From NCBI GenBank assembly GCA_003647035.1, contig QMMB01000221.1, positions 1 through 6,100 of the forward strand: DNA of 6,100 nucleotides, read 5' to 3'. Shown here in pieces: positions 1 to 5,397 of this stretch; the stretch's first letter is position 1, and every line of letters starts with the position of its first letter. The stretch comes from Deltaproteobacteria bacterium. GTDB lineage: Bacteria > Myxococcota_A > Polyangia > Polyangiales > Houyiibacteriaceae. Both the position numbers and the translations under genes were made by a program. The notes under the pieces are model-generated. The model was given only the letters and a program-made list of their open reading frames with translations, was not told where the DNA came from and did no database searches.

Positions 1-1002
1 AAGAAGGCCGCCAAGCGCCCTGTTCGTAAGAACGTGGCTGCCAAGAAGGCCGCGTCGAAGAGGTCTACCCGCACCGCGCCCCCGACAAAGGCAGCGCGCA
101 AGAAGGTCGCAACAAAGGCGGTCCGCGCCGACCGCACTCAGAATCGACGACGGCCGGTCCCGAAGAAACCCCGTCGCAGCGAGCCCAGGCCGAGCTGGCG
201 AGAACGCGCGGCAGGAGTGCGAGCGAACGTGGGCGGTTGGACGATTCAGCGACGGGGCCTGCTGCGCCGTGGAGTCCAGGCCGTCGGGGTCGGACTCGCG
301 CTAGCGGCTTTGGCTTGGCTCGGGGACCAAAGCATCGAGTACGCTCGCAGCGCCACCGCCTTCGCCATTCGGGAGGTCGTGGTCGAGGGCAACCAGCAGC
401 TCGAGGACATCGACGTCCGCCGCGCCGCGGGGCTCCAGATCGGTTCAAATATTTTCGAGATTTCGAGCGAAGATGCCCGATATCATTTACTTCAGCATCC
501 GTGGATCGAGGAGGCACACGTGGTGCGCAAGCTTCCCGGGCGCATTCGCATCGAAATCACGGAACGCCAACCGGTCGCGTTGGTCGCGCTGGACCAGCTC
601 TATCTGGTGAGCCACGAGGGTGCAGTCTTCAAGCGTCTCGGCGTCCATGACCCCGTCGACCTGCCGGTCATCACCGGCATCGCGTCGGAGCGCTTCTACG
701 ACGACCTCGACTACCGCACCGCGATCCTCCTCCGCTCGATGGCGGTCCTGCAAGACTACGAAGGCGCGGGCCTCGCGACGCGGGAGCCTGTGTCGGAAAT
801 TCATTTTGAAGGTGTCCAAGGAATCGAGCTCTTCATCGGCCATGACGGCATGAATGTCCGACTAGGCAACGGGCAGCACCGCCAAAAACTGCGCCGCCTC
901 CGCCAAGTCCTCGAACGACTTGCCCGAGAGAAAACGCGACCTTCCTACGTATACCTCGACAACGTCCGAAGTCCTGAACGAGTCACCGTCCGCCTCCCCT
1001 AG
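1..1002 (+). CDS. ftsQ: Cell division protein FtsQ (DivIB family), 5' partial
   Basis: FtsQ is a single-pass inner-membrane protein that joins FtsB and FtsL and links the cytoplasmic Z-ring to septal peptidoglycan synthesis. The reading frame is open from base 1, so the GTG at 34 is probably not the true start and the N-terminus lies upstream. Counting from that GTG, residues 1-80 are a cytoplasmic tail very rich in Lys, Arg, Ala and Pro. A hydrophobic helix spans about 81-97. A POTRA-type domain covers about 109-180 (F-A-I-R-E-V-V-V-E-G-N, then H-P-W-I-E-E-A and R-K-L-P-G-R-I-R-I-E-I-T-E-R-Q-P). The FtsQ beta domain follows, ending in Y-V-Y-L-D-N-V-R-S-P-E-R-V-T-V-R-L-P, typical of the family's C-terminus. 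Position directly before ftsA and ftsZ supports the call. The odd point is the tail: at least 90 residues, against roughly 25 in E. coli. Family assignment is firm; the true start cannot be seen. Confidence 0.93.
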   Translation, partial: KKAAKRPVRKNVAAKKAASKRSTRTAPPTKAARKKVATKAVRADRTQNRRRPVPKKPRRSEPRPSWRERAAGVRANVGGWTIQRRGLLRRGVQAVGVGLALAALAWLGDQSIEYARSATAFAIREVVVEGNQQLEDIDVRRAAGLQIGSNIFEISSEDARYHLLQHPWIEEAHVVRKLPGRIRIEITERQPVALVALDQLYLVSHEGAVFKRLGVHDPVDLPVITGIASERFYDDLDYRTAILLRSMAVLQDYEGAGLATREPVSEIHFEGVQGIELFIGHDGMNVRLGNGQHRQKLRRLRQVLERLAREKTRPSYVYLDNVRSPERVTVRLP

Positions 1003-1032
1003 CCCAGAAGAGGGTTGGACCGCTCCCTCAAA

Positions 1033-1078
1033 GGGCTAAATCTCGGCGGGCGAAATTCGCATTTAGGCCCATTTTTTT
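1033..1078 (+). terminator. Probable intrinsic terminator or attenuator between ftsQ and ftsA
   Basis: Bases 1033-1041 (GGGCTAAAT) pair with 1061-1070 (ATTTAGGCCC) as a 9-bp stem with one bulged G. A 19-base loop contains the smaller inverted repeat GCGAA-A-TTCGC (1050-1060). The stem is followed after one base by seven T residues (1072-1078). This hairpin plus T-run is the form of a Rho-independent terminator, 30 bases past the ftsQ stop. The bulge, the AT-rich stem base pairs and the long loop make it weaker than the one after ftsZ, so partial read-through into ftsA is likely. Confidence 0.5.
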
Positions 1079-1124
1079 CTGCACAAAAGTTGTCTCGCCA
1101 AATCGCGTTTCGGTATGGGTCAGA

Positions 1125-1130
1125 GAGAGG
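1125..1130 (+). promoter_or_regulatory. Ribosome binding site of ftsA
   Basis: GAGAGG lies 6 bases before the ATG at 1137 and fits the anti-Shine-Dalgarno sequence. It supports the ATG at 1137 rather than the out-of-frame ATG at 1115. The residues that follow 1137 match the FtsA N-terminus. Confidence 0.6.
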
Positions 1131-1136
1131 CGACGG

Positions 1137-2366
1137 ATGGCGGAAAACGAGATCATTGCAGGGTTGGATCTGGGGTCGACGAAGGTCTGTGCGATCGTAG
1201 CAGAGCAGTCGGAAGAAGGCCTAGACATCATCGGGATAGGCTCCGTACCTTCAAAGGGTTTGAAGAAAGGCGTCGTCGTCAACATCGAGTCGACCGTGCA
1301 GGCGATTCGTGCGGCGGTGGAGCAAGCCGAGACGATGGCTGGCGTCGAGATCAACGCGGTCTACGCCGGCATCGCCGGGAGCCACGTGCGGGGTATGAAC
1401 CAAGACGGTGTCGCGGCCATCGCGAACCGGGAGGTCGCGATCGAGGATGTCACCCGGGTCCTCGAGCAGGCCAAGGCCGTGCCGCTGCCCGGCGACCGCC
1501 AAGTGATTCACGTGCTTCCACAGGAGTACATCGTCGACGAGCAAGACGGGATCAAGGAACCGATCGGCATGGCTGGCGTCCGCCTCGAAGCACGCGTGCA
1601 CATGGTGACCGCCGCGTCGACGTGCATAGCGAACGTCACGAAGTGCGCGGAGCGTTGCGGACTCTTCGTGGAAGAGGTCGTGTTGCAGCCTCTGGCTAGC
1701 GCGCATGCGGTGCTGAGTGGCGACGAGCGAGAGATCGGCGGCGTCCTCATCGACATCGGAGGTGGCACCTCGGACATCATCATCTATGTCGACGGCGCGG
1801 TGGTGCACACCAGCTCGATTCCCATTGGCGGAATCAACCTCACGAACGACGTAGCCACGGGTCTTCGCACTCCGATGGCCGAGGCCGAGCGCATCAAGAT
1901 CAAGTACGGCTGCGCGGCATCGCGCATGGTCGACGACGACGAAACCATCGAGGTGCCTTCGGTCGGGGGTAGGCCCCCACGCTCGCTGCCCCGCAGAGTG
2001 CTCTGCGACATCATCGAGCCCCGCGTGGAAGAGATCTTCGCCGCATGTCGTCACGTCATCGCCGAGACCGGCTACATGGACATGTTGGCTTCTGGAGCGA
2101 TCGTCACTGGTGGGACGACTCTCCTAGATGGATTACCAGAGCTTGCCGAGGAAGTGCTCGGCCTACCAGTGCGTCGTGGAGCACCCACGGGCATCGGTGG
2201 ATTGGTAGACGTGGTGAAGAGTCCGTCCTACGCAACCGGCGTTGGATTGGTGAAGCACGGAGCGCAGCAACTAGCGGGAACGTCCGCGCCCGAGCGCACA
2301 ATCGAAGTGACTGCGAGCCGTGGGCTCAGTCGCAAGATCGGCGCGTGGTTTAGAGAAGTTTTTTAG
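1137..2366 (+). CDS. ftsA: Cell division protein FtsA
   Basis: FtsA is an actin-fold ATP-binding protein that anchors FtsZ filaments to the inner membrane and helps recruit later division proteins. The 409-residue length is close to the family's usual 400-430. The phosphate-1 motif A-G-L-D-L-G-S-T-K lies at residues 8-16, with D11 expected to sit at the nucleotide phosphates. The FtsA-specific 1C domain follows at about 85-165. Phosphate-2 is D-I-G-G-G-T-S-D starting at D206. The adenosine motif is A-I-V-T-G-G-T-T around 321-328. The last 12 residues (S-R-K-I-G-A-W-F-R-E-V-F) form a basic amphipathic helix, the usual FtsA membrane-targeting tail. Start choice rests on the Shine-Dalgarno at 1125-1130 and the family N-terminus. 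It is followed by ftsZ after 9 bases, so co-transcription and translational coupling are expected. No defect is visible. Confidence 0.97.
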   Translation: MAENEIIAGLDLGSTKVCAIVAEQSEEGLDIIGIGSVPSKGLKKGVVVNIESTVQAIRAAVEQAETMAGVEINAVYAGIAGSHVRGMNQDGVAAIANREVAIEDVTRVLEQAKAVPLPGDRQVIHVLPQEYIVDEQDGIKEPIGMAGVRLEARVHMVTAASTCIANVTKCAERCGLFVEEVVLQPLASAHAVLSGDEREIGGVLIDIGGGTSDIIIYVDGAVVHTSSIPIGGINLTNDVATGLRTPMAEAERIKIKYGCAASRMVDDDETIEVPSVGGRPPRSLPRRVLCDIIEPRVEEIFAACRHVIAETGYMDMLASGAIVTGGTTLLDGLPELAEEVLGLPVRRGAPTGIGGLVDVVKSPSYATGVGLVKHGAQQLAGTSAPERTIEVTASRGLSRKIGAWFREVF

Positions 2367-2371
2367 GAGGA
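2364..2371 (+). promoter_or_regulatory. Strong ftsZ ribosome binding site containing the ftsA stop codon
   Basis: TAGGAGGA contains both the ftsA stop codon (TAG, 2364-2366) and a full AGGAGG Shine-Dalgarno (2365-2370), with 5 bases before the ftsZ ATG at 2376. A ribosome ending ftsA therefore covers the ftsZ initiation site, which favours reinitiation. The perfect AGGAGG also favours strong independent initiation, in line with FtsZ usually being made in excess over FtsA. Confidence 0.85.
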
Positions 2372-2375
2372 ATCG

Positions 2376-3593
2376 ATGGCTATCTCGATCGAGTTCGCAG
2401 ACGATGCAGAACTTCATGCACGCATCAAAGTCGTGGGTGTCGGCGGCAGTGGCGGCAACGCGCTCAACACGATGATTCAAGGCGGGCTCGACGGCGTCGA
2501 GTTCATTGCGGCCAACACCGACGCGCAAGCGTTGGACCGCAGCTTGGCTCCCGTGAAGATTCAGCTCGGCCCGCAGCTCACGCGCGGACTCGGGGCGGGG
2601 GGCAATCCGGACGTCGGTCGAAAGGCGGCGCTCGAAGATGTGCAGCGCCTGTCCGAGGCTCTGGAAGGCGCGGACATGGTATTCATCACCGCTGGAATGG
2701 GCGGCGGCACCGGCACAGGTGCGGCTCCGATCATTTCACAGGTAGCGCACGACCAAGGCGCGTTGACAGTGGGCGTCGTCACGCGGCCTTTCCTCTTCGA
2801 GGGGCGTAAGCGCGCCAAGAATGCCGAGCGCGGTGTTCAAGAGCTGATCGACACCATCGACAGTATCATCACGATTCCAAACCAACGGCTGATGTCGCTT
2901 GGTGACGATGACATCACCATGATCGACGCGTTTGCGCGCGCTGATGACGTACTGCTCCAAGCGGTGCAAGGCATCAGTGATCTGATCATCAACGCCGGCA
3001 TGATCAACGTGGACTTCGCAGACGTGAAGACCATCATGGCCAGCAACGGACGCGCTCTGATGGGTACTGGCATCGCGAAGGGCGACCGTCGTGCGCTCGA
3101 AGCCGCCGAGATGGCCGTGAATTCGCCGCTTCTCGACGAGGTGTCGGTGCAGGGTGCAACGGGCATCCTCCTCAACTTCACCGCTGGCCCCGACATCAAG
3201 CTGCGCGAGATCAACGAAGCCGCAGGACTGGTGCAGCAGGCTGCGCACGAGGAGGCTGAGATCATCTTCGGGGTCGTCACCGATCCCGACCTGGCGGACA
3301 CCGTCAAGGTCACAGTCATTGCGACCGGCTTCGAGAAGATGGCGGCCTCACCGATTCCGCTGGGCCTTCACCACGCGACGTCGAGCGCTCACGGCTCGAA
3401 CGGCACTGCCGCCAATAGGGCCATGCGCCCGGCCGCTCCGCGAGCCGAGGATTTCTCTTCGACGCTCGAGGGAGTGCCTGCCGCCGTCCCGCAGCACGCG
3501 GGAACGAGGGCATTTGGCGCCAGCGCACTTCACGATGAGGCGGTCTTGGACATCCCCGCTTACCTACGCCGCGGTACGCCTGCGACCGAGTAA
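2376..3593 (+). CDS. ftsZ: Cell division protein FtsZ (tubulin-like GTPase)
   Basis: FtsZ polymerises with GTP at mid-cell into the Z-ring that organises division. The 405-residue protein has every expected element. The nucleotide-binding loop G-V-G-G-S-G-G-N-A is at 21-29, N-T-D-A-Q-A-L at about 47-53, and the tubulin signature G-G-G-T-G-T-G at 109-115. The catalytic T7 loop N-V-D-F-A-D-V is at 211-217, with D213 and D216 positioned to act on the GTP of the neighbouring subunit. The conserved core ends near A-T-G-F-E (316-320). A linker of about 65 residues rich in Ala, Ser, Pro and His follows, probably disordered. The C-terminal peptide L-D-I-P-A-Y-L-R-R (391-399) is the conserved site that binds FtsA and other partners, with a short G-T-P-A-T-E extension. 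Translation is probably coupled to ftsA, and transcription probably ends at the terminator at 3623-3646. Confidence 0.98.
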   Translation: MAISIEFADDAELHARIKVVGVGGSGGNALNTMIQGGLDGVEFIAANTDAQALDRSLAPVKIQLGPQLTRGLGAGGNPDVGRKAALEDVQRLSEALEGADMVFITAGMGGGTGTGAAPIISQVAHDQGALTVGVVTRPFLFEGRKRAKNAERGVQELIDTIDSIITIPNQRLMSLGDDDITMIDAFARADDVLLQAVQGISDLIINAGMINVDFADVKTIMASNGRALMGTGIAKGDRRALEAAEMAVNSPLLDEVSVQGATGILLNFTAGPDIKLREINEAAGLVQQAAHEEAEIIFGVVTDPDLADTVKVTVIATGFEKMAASPIPLGLHHATSSAHGSNGTAANRAMRPAAPRAEDFSSTLEGVPAAVPQHAGTRAFGASALHDEAVLDIPAYLRRGTPATE

Positions 3594-3621
3594 GCTAAGA
3601 GTTATTTCATAGACTTAGCTT
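3592..3621 (+). repeat. Perfect 8-bp inverted repeat starting in the ftsZ stop codon
   Basis: AAGCTAAG (3592-3599) is repeated in inverted form as CTTAGCTT (3614-3621), with a 14-base AT-rich loop. The left arm begins within the TAA stop of ftsZ and the right arm ends two bases before the terminator stem. The RNA could form a hairpin that protects the ftsZ message 3' end or modulates termination. Only the symmetry is seen; the role is inferred. Confidence 0.5.
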
Positions 3622-3622
3622 G

Positions 3623-3646
3623 AAGCCCGGCAGTGTCCGGGCTTTT
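3623..3646 (+). terminator. Intrinsic terminator of the ftsA-ftsZ unit
   Basis: AAGCCCGG (3623-3630) pairs with CCGGGCTT (3637-3644) in an uninterrupted 8-bp, GC-rich stem with a 6-base loop (CAGTGT). It runs into TTTT (3643-3646). It lies 30 bases after the ftsZ stop and marks the end of the division operon. Confidence 0.85.
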
Positions 3647-3755
3647 CACTTTCGGCTCCTCCTCGCGGCCTCGAGCCGCGTTACGTAAACATCTCGTAGA
3701 AAGGCACACAGGGGCTTTGCTTCCAAGGGCAAACAAGTTAGCGTGCGGCCCTGCA

Positions 3756-3784
3756 GGGTGACGAATTCTGTTCGAATTTCACCC
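3756..3784. repeat. Imperfect palindrome upstream of the exported-protein gene; possible operator
   Basis: GGGTGA (3756-3761) pairs with TCACCC (3779-3784), and AATTC (3764-3768) pairs with GAATT (3774-3778). This leaves a two-base bulge (CG) and a 5-base loop. The hexamer CGAATT also occurs twice in direct orientation, 11 bases apart (3762-3767 and 3773-3778), about one helical turn. It ends 44 bases before the ATG at 3829, where a promoter or operator would be expected. No T-run follows closely, so it is not a normal terminator. A regulator-binding site is an inference. Confidence 0.4.
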
Positions 3785-3786
3785 CT

Positions 3787-3805
3787 CTAGCTTAAAGACT
3801 AGCTT
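3787..3805 (+). repeat. Short direct repeat CTAGCTT, two copies
   Basis: CTAGCTT occurs at 3787-3793 and 3799-3805, a 12-base period, just before the start region of the small exported-protein gene. The repeat is short and may be chance, but it lies directly beside the palindrome at 3756-3784. Confidence 0.3.
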
Positions 3806-3828
3806 TTGACATACTTGAGGATGGGTTG

Positions 3829-4257
3829 ATGGCGAGGCAGAGTGTTCAGTTGAGTGCGAGTGCGCGAGGTAGGTGTCCCTCCTTTGGCCTCCTTTGCTTC
3901 CTGTGCGCTTTCGTTGCCGCCGTTTTCGGTGCCCAGGATGCATCCGCCGACACGCCTCTGCCGGCGATCAAGACCACCCAACTCGCGTTGCCGGCCACGG
4001 TGCTCGGCGTGACGAACCCATATCTCGTCGCCGCGGCGCTGAAGAAGCCTGACATCGTCGCCGCAGGGCTAGTAAGGCCCAAGGCGCGGGGCTTCACGTT
4101 TTCCAAGCACCTGCAGAAGCTGTACCGCCGCGTGGAGATCCTAGCCATCTACGGTGTGACTTTGAACCAGCGCAAAGTTGCGCAAGAGGAGAAGCTCAAC
4201 CTTCGCGTGCAGAGCAGGCTTGGCGGCGGCGTCCTTCAACTCCGTTACCGTCGATAG
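3829..4257 (+). CDS. Small putative exported protein of unknown function
   Basis: The family of this 142-residue protein is not recognised. The ATG at 3829 is preferred: GAGG at 3817-3820 lies 8 bases upstream, although a TTG one codon earlier (3826) is also possible. The N-terminus looks like a Sec signal peptide: Arg at 3, 13 and 15, a hydrophobic core at about 19-35 (F-G-L-L-C-F-L-C-A-F-V-A-A-V-F-G-A), and a likely signal peptidase I site after A-S-A (residues 38-40), before D-T-P-L-P. No lipobox is clear. The mature part of about 102 residues is basic. Its end, L-N-L-R-V-Q-S-R-L-G-G-G-V-L-Q-L-R-Y-R-R, alternates polar and apolar residues as beta strands do. The gene stands alone between the ftsZ terminator and a convergent operon. 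A late frameshift is possible (see findings). Periplasmic or envelope location is inferred. Confidence 0.6.
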   Translation: MARQSVQLSASARGRCPSFGLLCFLCAFVAAVFGAQDASADTPLPAIKTTQLALPATVLGVTNPYLVAAALKKPDIVAAGLVRPKARGFTFSKHLQKLYRRVEILAIYGVTLNQRKVAQEEKLNLRVQSRLGGGVLQLRYRR

Positions 4258-4304
4258 CTGCGCCAGTACCGGTGCCGGCAACTGTGTGGTGCGACTGAGT
4301 CACC

Positions 4305-4422
4305 GGAGGACGGCTCGGGACGGGCGTGCTCGCGATCGGGGGCCCCGTCGCCTGGCACCTCGAGTCGACATACGACTAGGCGCCGACCCAATCGCTGTGC
4401 TGCCCATCCCGAGCCGTCCTCC
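4305..4422. repeat. 118-base imperfect palindrome with long arms, in the gap between convergent genes
   Basis: Bases 4305-4325 pair with 4402-4422: 16 consecutive pairs, one mismatch (4321 with 4406), then four more. Further in, 4332-4336 pairs with 4391-4395 and 4338-4340 with 4387-4389. Then 4349-4353 pairs with 4378-4382, and AGTCG (4363-4367) pairs with CGACT (4373-4377) around the apical loop ACATA. The whole stretch can thus fold into one long interrupted hairpin in RNA from either strand. It starts 47 bases after the exported-protein stop and ends 45 bases before the stop of the convergent HD gene. There is no T-run on either side. It could be a small MITE-like or REP-like element, a two-sided transcript end, or a structured RNA. 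The sequence does not settle which. Confidence 0.7.
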
Positions 4423-4441
4423 TGCGTAGAAGTCGACGCAC

Positions 4442-4472
4442 GTCAGTGCTCAGCGTCAGTGCCGGTGTCAGT
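4442..4472. repeat. Three copies of GTCAGT at the 3' end of the HD gene
   Basis: GTCAGTGC occurs at 4442-4449 and 4455-4462 (13-base period), with a third GTCAGT at 4467-4472 overlapping the stop codon of the minus-strand HD gene. It is too short to name a function; replication slippage or chance are the simplest explanations. Confidence 0.3.
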
Positions 4473-5394
4473 CTTCCAGACGGTATTCCTCGCGGCGCTC
4501 TGCCAAGTACGCGATGTAGTACTCGGCTGGCCTCTGCGGTTCGACGTCCCCTGCTTCCGCGGCGGCCGTGAGCTGCTTCATCAAGTCCCCGAGGCGCTTT
4601 GACGGTGGGAGACCGAATGCCTCCATGATCACTGTTCCCAGGCCCTTCGGAAGTGGCGCGACCTTGGTGTCTTCTTCTTGGAGCTCTCGGATTCGTTTTG
4701 CGAGCAGGCTGATCTGCTGCACCCCACGACGCCGCTTCTCCGGGCGCTTCGTCGTGATGTCTGCGCGGCTGAGGTCGAGCAGATCGCGCAGGCCATCGGA
4801 CATTTGGTTGTAGAAGCGGCGGACGGCAGCGTCGGTCCAGTCTTCGTCGTACTGGGCCGCGCGGAGGTGGTGGAGGATGAGGAAGTGGATGCGGTCGCAC
4901 TCCGCGCCTTCGAAGCCGATCCGGTCGGCGACGCGCTTGCGAAACATGGCGGCGCCGACTTCGGCGTGGCCGTGGAAGGTCACGTTTCCACGGTCGTCGA
5001 TGCGACGCGTTTTGGGTTTGCCGATGTCGTGGAGTAGGGCGCCCCAGCGAACCTCGGCGCGCGGGACGGATTGCTTGACGACTTGCTTGGTATGCTTCCA
5101 GACGTCCTTGTGGCGCCACTCGTTGTCGCCAAAGCCAACCATCGCCGCGACTTCAGGCAGCCATGCGTCGAGACAGCCTACCGATTCGATGGCGTCGAGC
5201 CCAGGCTCGGGATGCTTCGAGGTGAGCAGACGGTCCATGTGCTCGCGGAACACCGGCGGCGGCACCGCACGCCACTCAGCGGGCGCGGGCCGCTCGGGCT
5301 TCCGGTCGAAAAGCGCGGGATCGCCAGCCACGTCGGCCGCCCAGGTCAACGCTTCAATGGCCCGTTCGGGCGTCATCTCTCGTGCTACGGACAT
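4468..5394 (-). CDS. HD-domain protein resembling a CCA-adding enzyme/poly(A) polymerase without the nucleotidyltransferase domain
   Basis: This 308-residue protein matches the C-terminal two-thirds of class II tRNA nucleotidyltransferases. Residues 8-90 resemble the RNA-binding head-neck segment (T-P-E-R-A-I-E-A-L, then L-L-T-S-K-H-P-E-P-G-L-D-A-I-E-S-V-G-C-L and W-L-P-E-V). An HD phosphohydrolase domain spans about 91-215: H-K-D-V-W-K-H-T (H95, H101), L-L-H-D-I-G-K-P (H122, D123), H-G-H-A-E-V-G (H141, H143), H-H-L-R (H175, H176) and a late R-A-D (D212). These supply the usual HD metal ligands, so activity is plausible. The region 246-290 (L-P-K-G-L-G-T-V-I-M-E-A-F-G-L-P-P-S) resembles the C-terminal tRNA-binding part. 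The G-G-x-V-R-D nucleotidyltransferase motif and its carboxylates are absent, and the upstream DNA encodes HisC in another frame, so this is not a simple local truncation. A metal-dependent phosphatase or phosphodiesterase on RNA or nucleotides is likely but unproven. The ATG at 5394 lies 3 bases after hisC; M7 is an alternative start. Confidence 0.85.
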   Translation of the reverse strand: MSVAREMTPERAIEALTWAADVAGDPALFDRKPERPAPAEWRAVPPPVFREHMDRLLTSKHPEPGLDAIESVGCLDAWLPEVAAMVGFGDNEWRHKDVWKHTKQVVKQSVPRAEVRWGALLHDIGKPKTRRIDDRGNVTFHGHAEVGAAMFRKRVADRIGFEGAECDRIHFLILHHLRAAQYDEDWTDAAVRRFYNQMSDGLRDLLDLSRADITTKRPEKRRRGVQQISLLAKRIRELQEEDTKVAPLPKGLGTVIMEAFGLPPSKRLGDLMKQLTAAAEAGDVEPQRPAEYYIAYLAERREEYRLED

Positions 5395-5397
5395 TGG

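Noticed and set aside
1015..1118. Candidate promoters for ftsA (TTGGAC at 1015-1020, TTGTCT at 1090-1095)
   Set aside because: Neither has a convincing -10 hexamer at 16-18 bases, and one would place its -10 within the terminator stem. A promoter is likely but cannot be located from the sequence.
1115..1699. 194-codon frame starting at an ATG just before ftsA
   Set aside because: Arg- and Gly-rich low-complexity shadow of ftsA in another frame; its ATG is closer to no better ribosome site than the ftsA ATG.
1251..2054. 267-codon open frame on the minus strand inside ftsA
   Set aside because: It lies fully opposite ftsA, whose motifs are intact. Its His/Asp/Arg-rich composition is what GC-rich codon structure gives on the opposite strand.
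3664..3680. Small GC hairpin CGCGGC-CTCGA-GCCGCG
   Set aside because: A 6-bp stem in GC-rich DNA with no T-run or conserved context is easily expected by chance.
3806..3811. Perfect TTGACA -35 hexamer before the exported-protein gene
   Set aside because: A -10 at the normal spacing would fall at or past the ATG at 3829 and no TATAAT-like hexamer is there, so it is probably chance unless a downstream start is used.
3594..3828. Search for a tRNA or small RNA gene after ftsZ
   Set aside because: No cloverleaf, T-loop GTTCGAATC context or CCA end was found. The GTTCGAAT at 3771-3778 resembles a T-loop but has no matching stems.
4305..4422. The long palindrome as a simple bidirectional intrinsic terminator for the convergent genes
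   Set aside because: Neither side has a T-run after the stem on its own strand, and the arms enclose 76 or more bases, unlike intrinsic terminators.
4376..5119. 247-codon minus-strand frame inside the HD gene
   Set aside because: Arg/Pro-rich shadow in another frame of the HD gene, which has clear conserved motifs.
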